Positions 27,619 to 40,071 of a stretch of DNA of 64,000 nt are shown piece after piece. The stretch is from positions 30,677,323 through 30,741,322 of the forward strand of contig NC_083602.1 of assembly GCF_029168945.1 (NCBI RefSeq). Reading direction: 5' to 3'. The notes under the pieces were generated by a model. The model had not been told where the DNA came from and searched no databases. It was given only the letters and a program-made list of their open reading frames with translations. Position 1 is the first letter of the stretch. Every line of letters starts with the position of its first letter. This DNA comes from Cannabis sativa (taxonomy: Eukaryota; Streptophyta; Magnoliopsida; Rosales; Cannabaceae). The translations under genes and the position numbers were made by a program.

Positions 27619-28086
27619 AGACATTGGTTAGACTTGTGATTAGGTGTATGGGTGCCTAAGTTACAGTTCAAGATGTATGTTTATGATTTATACTTTTCTT
27701 ACGAAGTCTGTCGACTCACAATTATGTTATGTGTGTAGGTAAAGGCAAGACAAAAGTCGAACAATAATGAGTCTGGAGCTTGATGCAGATTGTACATATT
27801 TAGATGGTTAGACCTGGAGTGTTCGGATCTTCGGGCAGCATGAGCTCAATTTTGTAGTCGTTGGGCGACACTTTTTGATATACTGTATTTTGGTTTATTT
27901 TCATGAAAAATATTTCAGGTCCCAGAATTTGTAAACTTTAATTATTTATTATATTATTTAGTAAAGTTTATTATTTATTATAAAATTTGTAATTATACAC
28001 AATTTATACTAAATTATTTGATTAGCAAATGTTAGCATAGTAATTTATAAAGCACGAAAACATACTTAAGCTAGTAGGGCGTTACA
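27619..28086 (+). repeat. Decayed Tekay-like LTR 3' part
   Basis: Resembles the last 450 bp of the Tekay-2 LTR: TTTTCTTACGAAGTCTGTCG, then GTGTGTAGGTAAAGGCAAG (27732), GGTTAGACCTGGAG, GTCGTTGGGCGAC, and a GGGCGTTACA end at 28086. No partner LTR is nearby, so it is a truncated or solo remnant. Confidence 0.8.
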
Positions 28087-29749
28087 CAGTTAGTTATGAC
28101 CTCTCCATTTGATTTAGTTGTTAATGATTGTAGGAATTTGATTATTTGTATGAGCGAAGTCTTTTTAGTATTTTTGTATTATTATGCTAACATAGTGGTT
28201 TATAAGTTTGCTAGACTTCATGTTTTTTTTTCTAGATTGAGTTTTTGATAAGAGTGTTGTTTCTACTGAATTTATGTTTATGATTTTAGACAATATGTTT
28301 TTTTGTGCTAATTACATTAAAAAAAAGGCAATGGAGCTGTGATTCCTAATATACCCCTTCTTTCACATATATAATATTTTTAAAATTTTTATTTTTTTTA
28401 AGACAAAAAAGCTTTTCAATTAATTTTGGTAAAACTATTTCACCATATATATATACTAGGTAGATGTTACGTGACGAGCCACGTAAATATTGGTTTTATT
28501 TAAGGTTTAGATTTTTTTTTTTAAAAAAAAATTAGTAACTAAAGTGGTATGATTATTCGAACGATTTGTTTTATAAAAATAAACTGTGTATATCAATGTA
28601 TTTAGTAAGTAAAAGATAATTGTGTCTATGAACTAATGATATGTAGTTATCCATAATGTGAATAAATAAATTATTATAAGTCATAACAATATATCACTTT
28701 AACATTTATTATTTGACCCTAAAAAATTTAAAGGAACAATATATGTTTTTTGTAAAATTTAAAGGAAATAAACAGATAAAGACTTGCATTTAAAAAGTAC
28801 TAGTTTATAGCTTCTTTCATTTTCAGAACAACACCATGTCTCTTCTGGAAGCAAATAACCTTAGGAACCTCACCACATTAAATGGCCTTACAACACAGTT
28901 GTGGTATGAAGGTACACTATCTTCAAGTTTTTTCCCTTTGAAAATGTCAATTCCCACAAAGTGACACTTTGCAAGCCAAAATTGAAAGAAAACAATATGC
29001 AAAGTGTCAATGTTTAAAAATATTAGACAAAGAACTGTTATGTAATCTAGAAATATTTCAAAATAAAAGTGAATTCCATCATGAATACTGTGAAACAATT
29101 TAAAATAGGAAGCATAAGTCAGTAACAATCAAACGAGCCTTTATATTGCAACTCAATTGCAACTGCAGTAGAATGACATTTTAAAAATTTGTGATCAAAT
29201 GCTAAAATTAATTAAGTCAACAAAATGATATTATATTTCATATTCAGTAAAAGATAAAAAATGTAACTACCTTTTTCATATGACCAGTGGCAACTGTGAT
29301 GTAGAACAAAGATCTTCATTTGATTTGCCTTTTAACAAAGTACTCTACCACACTTTCATAATATCATGCAATGTTTGTCCCTACATATTTTTAAGATGCA
29401 CCATTTTACAAACTCATATTTGAACAAGTTTATGCAAACAGTTTAAATTTTATCACGATATCCCCCTGAGTTTATGATTATAGCATGAATGTCGCTAGTC
29501 TTAGTCATCACAATGGGACCCACATGGGAGCCCTTCAGTGTGAGTTGCCCAAATCCTTTACTCACACATATCTTCAGAGCTAAGCTAATCCTCTTACAAC
29601 TACACATTTACTGAACTGTTCAATCAGCCCCTTCTAAACACTACATAGATGGGAGAAATTTAAAAGTCTAAATCAAGTGACTAATCAAGTTGACTTGAAA
29701 TTCTTGATTAATTTTTCTCAAGATACATTTACATTGTTGAAAGAATTAA
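28087..29749. other. Non-genic AT-rich stretch with one exon scrap
   Basis: No intact gene. It contains homopolymer A/T runs (28500-28535), a 7-bp hairpin with TTACGTG arms (28467-28486), and the eIF5A-like scrap listed separately. After a break by Tekay-2 the same host segment continues at 39298. Confidence 0.5.
28890..28975 (-). pseudogene. eIF5A exon fragment
   Basis: The minus strand encodes AKCHFVGIDIFKGKKLEDSV followed by PSYHNC, the signature central segment of translation factor eIF5A. The hypusine loop and the C-terminal OB-fold are absent. Beyond HNC the frame diverges, and no proper acceptor precedes AKCHF, so this is a dead fragment rather than a gene. Confidence 0.7.
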
Positions 29750-30750
29750 AAATCTGTAAAGACCGCTTAGTTTAATTTGGAAATTAGAAGTTAATCTTGA
29801 TTAATTATGAAAATTATTTATAGCTATTTAAATAATTTATTATACTGTTATTATTGAATTCAGAGATGCATTTCTATGTCATTCAGTAGTTTTCATATTT
29901 TTGCATTTTCGGTGCCCGGTATTTTGGAACTCGGTGTTTGGCTCAGTAGAAATCACAACTTAGTATGTTAGTAGTTTGGGACGGTTTATTAGACATTGGG
30001 AATGTCGGGAATGGCCGGGAATTTAGATTTTCCCAAAAATACCCCTTTAGAGTTATTTATGTGGTTTTAGGGTGGAGGGGCAAAATGGTCTTTTTGCCCC
30101 ATTAGTATTTTGTCTTTTAGTGATTTTTATTAATTGAAAAATATGTGTTAAATGTTTATTATTTGGCTGAAAAGAATCCCTTTTTACTTCATTTTACTCT
30201 TCAAAGCCTCATTTTCAACACTTAGAAAAATTAGAGAAAAATTTCAAAAACACACACTCTCTCTTTTCCTCTCTCTCTCTCGGCTGGCTGTGGGTGTGCA
30301 AAAGGGTTGGATTTTCTTTGATTTTCAAGCTGTTTTTGGGTGATTCAAAGCTCTAGGTAAGCCTTGAAACTTGCTATTTAGTTTTCTTAATTTTCAAGAA
30401 AAGATGATGATGCATGCATGAATTTTTGGTTGTTGTTGCTGCTGTGTTTTGTGGATATTTTCAGAGGTTAAAGCATGTTTGTTAGATGTTATTTGAGTTG
30501 TTTTTGAAGCATGATTCTTAGGTTGAGCAAAGCTATGGTTTTCTATGCAAAATATATGATTTTTTTGAAAGAAATGTTTATGTTCTGTTGCTGTGATGTT
30601 GTTGAAGTTTATGGTTGTTTTCAGAAGCTATTTTAAGCATGTTTAAGTAAGTTTAGATTGATTTGATTGCATGCTAGCAAGGTTTGCTCAAGTTTGAGTT
30701 TAGAACTCAAAGCTTGAGCTTTAATGGTGATTTTTGATTATGTGCAATCT

Positions 30751-30856
30751 GGGTGGTTTTGTTGCCTTAGAAATGTTCTAGGGGTTATATGGAGTAGGTC
30801 TGGAAGGTTTGAATTGATTTGGGTAGTTTTGTTGCCTTAGAAATGTTCTAGGGGTT
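30751..30856 (+). repeat. Duplication with 70-bp period unique to the Tekay-2 5' LTR
   Basis: A 36-bp segment containing TTTTGTTGCCTTAGAAATG lies at 30751-30786 and again at 30821-30856. The 3' LTR has one copy (near 37986). At the place of the second copy it keeps about 70 bp that the 5' LTR lacks, including another CCGGAATTCCGG palindrome. Confidence 0.85.
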
Positions 30857-31085
30857 GTGCATCCGGAATTCCGGATGGGGTTCTGAATTTTCCCAGAACC
30901 GGAATTCCGGTTGGGCAACCGGTCTGCCGGTTGGGGAAAATTCTGAAACCCTAGATTTTCTCGATTTTATGTTTTAGGGGGTATTGCCATGCTTTTTATC
31001 GATAGGGAAACTTTTAGTTCCTAGTTTAAGTCCCCGGGAAGTGATTTAGTGTGTCACTTATAGTGTTGTGATTTTTATGGTTTAG

Positions 31086-31708
31086 GAGCCTGTAATCCGC
31101 CGCGCAGATAGTTCCAGTCAGGTTGACCGGCACACTTGAATTCGGAATCCAGGTAAGATTAGTATAACAGTATGCATATGTAGATTACATGTTTAGCGTG
31201 CATGTAGGAAGCCTATTAGATTACATTAGTTATGTATGTTGGCTTCGAACCATCCAACCCTGTCACGTCGGTACAGGCTCGAGTATGACCAGCAGCCGGA
31301 GTATGACCGGTTCGAATGATCAGGCTGACACTTAGGTTGGTGGTTCCGTACTATTGACGTATCCCGTCGGTACAGGCTGGAGTATGACCAGCAGCCGGAG
31401 TATGACCGGTTCGACCGATCAGGCGGATACTGTAACACGTCGGTACAGGCTGGAGTATGACCAGCAGCCGGAGTATGATCGGTTCGACCGATCAGGCTGT
31501 TACTTGTCAATAGTACCGTCCCTATGAATGTTTAGAACTCAGTACCGTGTTGGACACGGCAGTAGTGGGACTCAGTATCGTGTTGGACACGGCAGTTAGG
31601 GTTATGATCAGGGGTATGGGCGTCTGATCATCACCGGGAATTATGTATGAGTATTATTATGCTTTTCTTACTGAGTCTGTTGACTCACAGTTCTACGTTT
31701 ATGTGTAG
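31086..31708 (+). promoter_or_regulatory. Tekay-2 candidate leader exon, intron and hairpin array
   Basis: A 67-nt block (31086-31152) lies between acceptor-like TATGGTTTAG and donor CAG|GTAAGATT. After 556 bp comes TATGTGTAG|GTAAAGG (junction after 31708). Between them, three repeats starting at 31266, 31365 and 31438 each hold two hairpins with loop AGTATGA. Further on are two CCGTGT/ACACGG-type hairpins (31545-31559, 31578-31592) and ATGATCAG/CTGATCAT (31604-31631). Splicing is predicted only. Confidence 0.5.
31266..31500 (+). repeat. Three GC-rich repeats of GTCGGTACAGGCTGGAG type
   Basis: The copies begin at 31266, 31365 and 31438, about 60 bp conserved in each with variable spacers. 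The 3' LTR has three shorter, rearranged copies (38526-38750), so this is the least stable part of the LTR. Confidence 0.9.
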
Positions 31709-32043
31709 GTAAAGGCAAGGCTGAAGCTGATGGACCGTGAACGAGCTTATGAAGATTATACATGTCGGGGCGGTTAGGCCTGGAGCGTGCGATCCTCGGG
31801 ACAGCAAGGCTGATTTTGTAGCTAGTCGCTAGGCGACAATTATTTTGTATAAACAGTTAACTTTTTTGTAAATGATTTTGTAATCGAGATCCCGAGTCTT
31901 TTGTAATTATATTTTACAAGTTTAATTAGAAAGCAAAATTTTTAATTAATCACGTTTTCCATAAACCTCGTTGATTAGCAACGAGCTGCACAGCATGTTT
32001 AAAAATCACGTAATACACCTATGTTAGTTAGGGTGTTACAATT

Positions 32044-32055
32044 TGGTATCAGAGC
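32044..32055 (+). promoter_or_regulatory. Tekay-2 primer binding site
   Basis: TGGTATCAGAGC lies 3 bp after the LTR and is complementary to initiator tRNA-Met. Confidence 0.9.
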
Positions 32056-32321
32056 CGCCAGGTTGTCTTCCGAAGATCGTCACGACATGTACAATCATCA
32101 TCAGCAGTTAGCTCGTTTCACGGTTCAGTAAGCCTTTATTGCTTTAGTAGTTTATTTATTTATTCATGAAAAAGAAAAGCCTGTTAGGAAGCATGTTAGT
32201 AGCCTGATAGTAGAATAGGCGCATGTTTCGTTTTTAATTTCCAAATTAAGCGGCATTAGTAAGCTCTCCTTGAATACGACCTGATATGCCAACTCTTGGT
32301 TTCGTAGGCGGTTCTAACTAG

Positions 32322-35300
32322 ATGGACGCCAGGCGGACTACCAAGAGTCAGGGCAACTCAGTGGGGTCGAATCAAGGTCAGGGAGCTCACTTTCCCCCGC
32401 CAGTTAGGGGCCGAGGTAGAGGTCCCCGAGGCAGGGCTCATGGTCGGGGTGATGAGAACCCGCCACAGGCTGCCCAGGCTCCCCCAGCCGATCAGGGAGC
32501 CCAGAGTTGGGAGGTTCGGTTTACTGAGATGCAAGCCCGAATAGAAGAGCAAGACCTCGAGATTCAGAGGTTGAGACAGCAGGGTGCTCCTGCAGTTCCA
32601 GTGCCCGTAGTTCCAGTGGCACCTGCCCAGGCCGAGATAGTGGTGGCGGCCAATAGATTGGAACCTTTGTATGAACGGTTCCGGAAGCAAGCACCTCCGG
32701 TTTTCTTGGGAGGTCCAGATGTAATGAAGGCCGAGCAATGGCTGACGGTGATTACCAAAATCCTGAACTTCATGGGTGTCACCGGTAATGATAGAGTGGT
32801 GTGTGCCACTTTCCAGTTCCAGGAAGACGCTCTGGTCTGGTGGGACATGGTGTCTCAGATTCACGATGTCACCACCATGACCTGGGAAAGGTTTCAGGAA
32901 CTCTTCAACGCCAAGTATTACAATGAGGCGGTCAGAAGCGCCAAGAGGAAAGAGTTCGCTCACCTGACCCAGCGTGAGAACATGAGGGTGACCGAGTATA
33001 CTACTCAGTTCGATCGGTTGGCGAGGTTAGCCTCGGGAATTGTACCAACCGACTTCAGCAAGAAAGAGAAGTATTTGGACGGGTTAAATGCGAAGATCAA
33101 ACACGATTTGATGATCACCACGGAGGACAACACCACCTATGCTCAGATGGTGGAGAAGGCACTGCGAGCTGAGGGCGCAGTTGGGTGTATGTCGGAGTCA
33201 GCTAGTACTCCGGCGAGTGGCGGGGCTCCTACCCCTCCTGCATCAGGCTTTAGCAGGGGGAGTAGTGGTTCGGCCATTGATCAGAGGAAGAGAGCACCCA
33301 CTGCATTCGGTGGCTCGAGTCAGAACAAGAGGTTCCGGGGGAACCAGAATAGAGGTAGCCGTTCCGGTGGTACTGAGACCCGATTCTCCTATCCCGAGTG
33401 CCATAGCTGCAAAAAGCACCATCGGGGTGAGTGCAAAGGTCAGGGATGCTTTCACTGTGGCATGCCCGGACACTTCAAGAGGGACTGTCCCCAGCTCCGC
33501 TCAGAGGCACCGAGAGCTCCGGCGATACCCACTCCAGCCAGGGTGTTCGCCATCACTCAGGCTGATGCAGATGCCAGCCCATCAGTTGTGACAGGTCAGC
33601 TTTCTGTTAATAACTCGCTTTACTCAGTGCTGTTTGATTCTGGGGCTACACATTCTTATGTGGCAGCCAGAGTCTTTAGTAAATTGGATAGACCGTACGA
33701 TAGTTATGAATCAGGGTTTGGAACCCTATTACCTGGAGGAGAGTTGGTTATCTCTAACAGGTGGATTAGGTCTATGCCGATCAGGATAGATGGTAGAGAG
33801 TTAAGTGCTGACTTGATAGAGATGAGTTTAGTAGAGTTTTATATTATTTTAGGAATGGATTTCCTATCTAAATATTCAGCGAGCATTGATTGTAAAAGGA
33901 AGATGGTGATCTTCCAACCGGAAAGTGAAGAACCATTTGTGTTTGTTGGTTCAGTTCAGGGATCCCGGATCCCGATGATTTCGGCCATGTCAGCTAGAGA
34001 TTTATTGCATGGCAGTTGTTTAGGGTTTCTGGCCGTGGTGGTGGACACCACTCGGCCAGATACCATTCGGCCAGAGGACATCAAGGTGGTTCTGGAATTT
34101 TTGGATGTTTTTCCCGAAGAACTTCCAGGGTTACAACCTTAGCGGGAGATTGACTTCGTGATAGACTTGGCACCAGGGGTGGAACCGGTTTCCAAAGCCC
34201 CGTATAGAATGGCTCCAGCTGAACTTAAGGAATTAAAGATTCAGCTCCAAGGGTTGCTTGGCATAGGGTTTATTCGGCCCAGTGTGTCACCCTGGGGAGC
34301 CCCGGTTTTATTCGTCAAGAAGAAAGATGGATCTATGAGGATGTGCATCGACTATAGGGAATTGAACAAGCTGACGGTGAAGAATAAATATCCATTACCT
34401 AGGATCGATGATTTGTTCGATCAGCTTCAGGGGAAGACAATCTTCTTTAAGATTGATCTCCGTTCGGGTTATCATCAGTTGAGAATCCGAGAGGAGGACA
34501 TTCCGAAGACGGCTTTCCGCACTAGGTATGGACATTACGAATTCCTGGTTATGTCGTTCGGACTAACCAATGCTCCTGCAGCATTTATGGACTTGATGAA
34601 TAGAGTATTCAAGGATTTCCTCGATATCTGTGTGATTGTGTTTATCGACGACATCCTCGTGTACTCTCAATCAAAAGAGGAGCATGAATTACATCTTCAG
34701 ATGGTACTGCAACGGCTTCGAGAACACAAGCTTTATGCCAAGTTCAAGAAATGTGAATTCTGGCTATCTCAGGTGTCCTTCCTGGGGCACATTGTGAGCA
34801 AAGATGGGATCAAGGTAGATCCCGGGAAGATCGAATCCGTCAGGGATTGGCCGAGACCGAAGACAGTGACAGAGATCAGAAGCTTCTTGGGTTTAGCTGG
34901 GTATTACCGTAGGTTCGTGGAAGGGTTTTCAAAAATTTCAATGCCCCTAACCGAGCTTACAAAGAAGAATCAGCGATTTATTTGGTGAGATAAGTGCGAA
35001 GCTAGTTTTCAGGAGCTAAAGCAGAGGTTGATTACCGCTCCAGTGCTAGCTTTGCCTTCAGACAAGGAGAAGTTCGTAGTTTATTGTGACGCATCCAAAC
35101 AGGGTTTGGGATGTGTGTTGATGCAAGCCGATCGGGTCATCGCTTATGCCTCCCGTCAGTTAAAGGATCATGAACAGCGATACCCGAATCATGATCTAGA
35201 GTTGGCCACAGTGGTTTTTGCATTGAAGATTTGGCGGCATTACCTTTACGGAGAAAGGTGTGAAATCTATACCGACCATAAAAGTCTCAAGTATTTCTTT

Positions 35301-37001
35301 ACTCAGAAGGATTTGAATATGAGACAAAGGCGTTGGTTGGAATTAGTGAAAGATTACGACTGTGAGATCCTCTATCACCCTGGAAAGGCCAATGTAGTGG
35401 CCGATGCCCTGAGCAAAAAGGGTCCCGGGCAAGTAGCTAGTATGGTTCAGATCTCACCTCAGCTAGCAGAGGATATGGTTAGATCCAGCATTGAGTTTGT
35501 GGTAGGACAGCTTCACAACTTAACGCTGCAATCTGATCTGTTGGAAAGAATAAAAGTCGCTCAGATGACGGATCCAGAGTTAGTAAAGATTAGAGATGAG
35601 GTGTTGGCTAGTCAAGCCAAGGACTTTTCAGTGTCAGACAACGGGATGCTTCTGTATAAAGCTAGGGTTTGTGTTCCGAATAGTATGGAACTCAGGAATG
35701 AGATCTTTGAGGAGGCTCATTCTACCCCGTATTCTCTGCATCCTGGCACCACTAAGATGTACCAAGATCTGAAACCGTACTTCTGGTGGAGCGGTATGAA
35801 GAAGAATTTGGTAGAATTCGTATCGAGATGCCTCACTTGTCAGCAGATTAAGGCTGAACATCAGAGACCAGCAGGGTTGTTGCAGCCTCTAACCCTACCA
35901 GAATGGAAGTGGGAAGATATCACGATGGATTTTGTGGTCGGGTTACGTAGGACCACGGGTTTATTTGATTCCATCTGGGTAGTGGTGGATCGATTTACGA
36001 AATCTGCTCATTTTCTGCCGGTTAGAACAACATTTACAGTAGATCAGTTGGCAGAGTTGTATGTCAGAGAGATCGTAAGACTTCATGGGGTACCGAAGTC
36101 TATAGTTTCAGACAGGGATCCGAAGTTCACCTCTAAATTTTGGCAGAGTTTGCAGCGAGCAATGGGTACAAAGCTGAAATTTAGTACAGCATTCCATCCT
36201 CAGACAAATGGTCAGTCCGAAAGGACAATTCAGATATTGGAGGACATGTTGCAAGCATGTGTTATGGATTTTGAAGGCTCATGGAATAAATATCTACCGT
36301 TGATAGAATTTTCTTACAACAACAGTTATCAGAGTACGATAGGGATGGCTCCCTATGAACTGTTATACGGTAGGAAATGTAGATCTCCCATTCACTGGGA
36401 TGAGACAAGGGAGAGGAAATACCTAGGTCCAGAGTCAGTGCAGCGGACCAATGAGGCAATAGAGAAGATAAAAGCTAGAATGCTTGCCTCACAGAGTAGA
36501 CAGAAGAGTTATGCAGATCCGAAACGCAGAGATGTTGAGTTCCAAGTAGGGGACCATGTGTTTTTACGGGTATCTCCGATGAAGGGGATCAAACGTTTCG
36601 GGAAAAGAGGCAAGTTATGCCCTAGATTTACAGGACCTTTCGAGATTCTCGAGAAGATAGGTCAAGTGGCATATCGGTTAGCATTGCCTCCAGCTTTATC
36701 AGCAGTTCACAACGTATTCCATGTCTCGATGTTGAGAAAATACGTTTCAGATCCCTCTCATATACTTAGTTATGAGAGCCTTGAGATGCAGCCAAATATG
36801 ACTTATGAAGAACAGCCAGTGCAGATCCTGGATAGAAAGGATAAAGTCCTTCGGAATAAGACCATAGCTTTGGTCAAGGTTCTCTGGAGAAACAGCAAGG
36901 TGGAGGAAGCCACCTGGGAGCTAGAGTCAGATATGAGAGCTCAATATCCAGAGTTATTCAGGTTAGATTTCGGGGACGAAATCCTTTTAAGGGGGGAATA
37001 G
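32322..37001 (+). pseudogene. Tekay-2 gag-pol polyprotein with two in-frame stops
   Basis: A single frame runs from MDARRTTKSQ (32322) to TAG (36999-37001), broken only by TAG at 34140-34142 and TGA at 34986-34988. Gag holds a proline/glycine-rich N-terminus, FRKQAPPVF and LVWWDMV, and a complete CCHC knuckle CFHCGMPGHFKRDC (residues 376-389). Protease is [10 protein letters not shown] (about residue 437). Reverse transcriptase has [10 protein letters not shown] (34638-34667). RNase H is [10 protein letters not shown]. Integrase has [33 protein letters not shown] and SERTIQ. GPF and a C-terminal chromodomain follow. The product would form particles, copy RNA and direct chromatin-targeted insertion. 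Two point reversions would reopen the frame, so it died recently. Confidence 0.95.
36984..36998 (+). promoter_or_regulatory. Tekay-2 polypurine tract
   Basis: TTTTAAGGGGGGAA lies just before the stop codon and the 3' LTR. Confidence 0.85.
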
Positions 37002-37002
37002 T

Positions 37003-39292
37003 TGTAAAGACCGCTTAGTTTAATTTGGAAATTAGCAGTTAATCTTGATTAATTATGAAAATTATTTATTAAATAATTTATTATACTGTTATTATTGAAT
37101 TCAGAGATGCATTTCTATGTCATTCAGTAGTTTTCATATTTTTGCATTTTCGGTGCCCGGTATTTTGGAACTCGGTGTTTGGCTCAGTAGAAATCACAAC
37201 TTAGTATGTTAGTAGTTTGGGACATTAGACATTGGGAATGTCGGGAATGGCCGGGAATTTAGATTTTCCCAAAAATACCCCTTTAGAGTTATTTATGTGG
37301 TTTTAGGGTGGAGGGGCAAAATGGTCTTTTTGCCCCATTAGTATTTTGTCTTTTAGTGATTTTTATTAATTGAAAAATATGTGTTAAATGTTTATTATTT
37401 GGATGAAAAGAATCCCTTTTTACTTCATTTTACTCTTCAAAGCCTCATTTTCAACACTTAGAAAAATTAGAGAAAAATTTCAAAAACACACACTCTCTCT
37501 TTTCCTCTCTCTCTCGGCTGGCTGTGGGTGTGCATAAGGGTTGGATTTTCTTTGATTTTTAAGCTGTTTTTGGATGATTCAAAGCTCTAGGTAAGCCTTG
37601 AAACTTGCTATTTAGTTTTCTTAATTTTCAAGAAAAGATGATGATGCATGCATGAATTTTTGGTTGTTGTTGCTGCTGTGTTTTGTGGATATTTTCAGAG
37701 GTTAAAGCATGTTTGTTAGATGTTATTTGAGTTGTTTTTGAAGCATGATTCTTAGGTTGAGCAAAGCTATGGTTTTCTATGCAAAATATATGATTTTTTT
37801 GAAAGAAATGTTTATGTTCTGTTGCTGTGATGTTGTTGAAGTTTATGGTTGTTTTCAGAAGCTATTTTAAGCATGTTTAAGTAAGTTTAGATTGATTTGA
37901 TTGCATGCTAGCTAGGTTTGCTCAAGTTTGAGTTTAGAACTCAAAGCTTGAGCTTCAATGGTGATTTTTGATTATGTGCAATCTGGATAGTTTTGTTGCC
38001 TTAGAAATGTTCTAGGGGTTATATGGAGTAGGTCTGGAAGGTTTGAATTGATTTGGAGTTGATTTGAGCAAGTTATGAATTTTTGAGTTTGCTGCCTGCG
38101 AGGAACCGGAATTCCGGTTGTGCATCCGGAATTCCGGATGGGGTTCTGAATTTTCCCAGAATCGGAATTCCGGTTGGGCAACCGGTCTGCCGGTTGGGGA
38201 AAATTCTGAAACCCTAGATTTTCTCGATTTTATGTTTTAGGGGGTATTGCCATGCTTTTTATGGATAGGGAAACTTTTAGTTCCTAGTTTAAGTCCCCGG
38301 GAAGTGATTTAGCGTGTCACTTATAATGTTGTGATTTTTATGGTTTAGGAGCCTGTAATCCGCCGCGTATAGTTCCGATCGGGTTGACAGCACACCTGAA
38401 TTCGGAATCCAGGTGAGATTAGTATAACAGTATGCATATGTAGATTACATGTTTAGCGTGCATGTAGGAAGCCTGTTAGATTACATTAGTTATGTATGTT
38501 GGCTTCGAACCATCCAACCCTGTCACGTCGGTACGAGTGGAGTATGACCGGCGGCGGAGTATGACCAGGTTCGGCCGATCAGTCGACACTTAGGTTGGTG
38601 GTTCCGTACTATTGACGTATCCCGTCGGTACAGCCGGAGTATGACCCGGCACGGAGTATGACCGGCTCGACCGATCGGGCGGATATCGTAACACGTCGGT
38701 ACAGCCGGAGTATGACCCGGCGGAGTATGACCGGTTCGACCGATCAGGCTGTTACTTGTCAATAGTACCGTCCCTATGAATGTTCAGAACTCAGTACCGT
38801 GTTGGACACGGCAGTAGTGGGACTCAGTATCGTGTTGGACACGGCAGTTAGGGTTATGATCAGGGGTATGGGCGTCTGATCATGACCGGGAATTATGTAT
38901 GAGTATTATTATGCTTTTCTTACTGAGTTTGTTGACTCACAGTTCTACGTTTATGTGTAGGTAAAGGCAAGGCTAAAGCTGATGGATCGTGAACGAGCTT
39001 ATGAAGATTGTACATGTCGGGGCGGTTAGGCCTGGAGCGTACGATCCTCGGGACAACAAGGCTGATTTTGTAGCTAGTCGCTAGGCGACAATTATTTTGT
39101 ATAAACAGTTAACTTTTTTGTAAATGATTTTGTAATTGGGATCCCGAGTCTTTTGTAATTATATTTTACAAGTTTAATTAAAAAGCAAAAATTTTAATTA
39201 ATCACGTTTTCCATAAACCTCGGTTATTAGCAACGAGCAGCACAACATGTTTAAAAATTACGTAATACGCCTATGTTAGTTAGGGTGTTACA
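37003..39292 (+). repeat. Tekay-2 3' LTR
   Basis: A 2290-bp copy of the 5' LTR. Differences cluster in the palindrome block (38100-38205) and the GTCGGTACAG repeats (38526-38750). Confidence 0.95.
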
Positions 39293-39297
39293 AAACC

Positions 39298-40060
39298 CCT
39301 CAATGCATATCTACATTTATGAGTTGTGACTGTTCCTATCTCTTTTTCCCTTATCCTTCTCATTTTAATAAGATAGGCCAAGTAAAGCCACATTTTGGGT
39401 TGGAACACAAATAAGCATGGAATGACCACTTGGTAGTAAAGTTATGCTACAAATCTGGAATATGGTCGGTTGACACTTCTTTTTAGCCTCATCTGTATTT
39501 CTTTTCTCTTCGAGCTTCTCGTAGTACTGGATATAGAAAAATCACCAATTAAAATGTACGCATAATTGTAAACAACTATTATCACATGGAGTAACTATTT
39601 GAACAAAAGGGACTTATGGACTATAATCTTGCCTTTTTTTCGTTTTGCTGATCTTTCATCACTTTTAAATCTGAAAGGAGATGTTATGATAGAAGATTGT
39701 GATTTGCTTCCTATCCCACCAGAGGATTTTGAGTTGGTGGGACATAAACATTTTTCCCAAAATAACAGAAAGGACACATCCTATTATTGTACAAATTACA
39801 CCATTCATATTATTATATTAATATTTAAATTCAACAGCTATTGCAAATTACACCATTCATATCAGATCCAAATCAAAAATGAAATAATTCAACGCAAAAG
39901 AAGAATAGATTTGTAAATGTGAAACTGAAAAGGTTTAAAGAAAATCATAGTCTGACAATAACGAAAACACAAACCATTCAATATAAACGTAAAACGAAAC
40001 GTACCTGAAAAATCAAGTGACTTACTGGGCATGGGCAAAGTGCAAGCTCCAACACTCATA
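39298..40060. other. Host-side stretch right of Tekay-2
   Basis: Apart from the TPX2-like scrap (listed) I see no gene. A 21-bp sequence (AAATTACACCATTCATAT) occurs twice, near 39790 and 39845. Confidence 0.5.
39650..39785 (-). pseudogene. TPX2-domain (WVD2-like) exon fragment
   Basis: The minus strand reads TSPFRFKSDERSAKRKKG after a serine-rich lead. This resembles the opening of the TPX2 domain in plant microtubule-binding WAVE-DAMPENED2-like proteins (F-x-F-x-S-D-E-R-A-x-K-R-K-E-F). The exon would end at AAAAAAAGGCAAG, which could be a GC-type donor. The rest of the gene is not in the window. Resemblance by eye; moderate confidence. Confidence 0.45.
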
Positions 40061-40071
40061 TCTCTTCCATC

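Larger units (their letters stand above)
29755..32040 (+). repeat. Tekay-2 5' LTR
   Basis: A 2286-bp LTR. It contains a CT-rich stretch (30254-30280), a candidate leader exon (31086-31152), palindromes with CCGGAATTCCGG cores (30863-30910), a hairpin-rich block (31266-31631) and a TGTTACA end. It differs from the 3' LTR by a 70-bp duplication at 30751-30856. Confidence 0.93.
29755..39292 (+). mobile_element. Tekay-2: Ty3/gypsy chromovirus (Tekay-type), full length
   Basis: The LTRs are 29755-32040 and 37003-39292, starting TGTAAAGACC and ending GTGTTACA. The flanking 5-mers are AAATC (29750-29754) and AAACC (39293-39297), a target duplication with one change. Primer site, gag-pol and purine tract are in place. 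Pol shows integrase after RNase H and a C-terminal chromodomain-like [14 protein letters not shown]. The base composition is less AT-rich than its surroundings. Only two in-frame stops interrupt an otherwise continuous polyprotein. Confidence 0.95.

Noticed and set aside
28446..28490. Possible Helitron 5' end (ATATATATACTAGG, then GTTACGTGACG)
   Set aside because: It lacks the TC start and GGAGAAG block of the clear Helitrons, and no matching CTRR end was found. The hairpin TTACGTG/CACGTAA is short.
31226..31510. Repetitive 94-codon reverse frame (DHSNRSYSGCWSYSSLYRRD-like units)
   Set aside because: It is the translation of the GC-rich LTR repeats. The meaningful signal there is the hairpin structure, not a protein.
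32358..32963. 201-codon reverse open frame inside Tekay-2 gag, and similar ones at 18058-18468 and 18588-19145
   Set aside because: Shadows of the gag-pol frame on the opposite strand, with no domain of their own.
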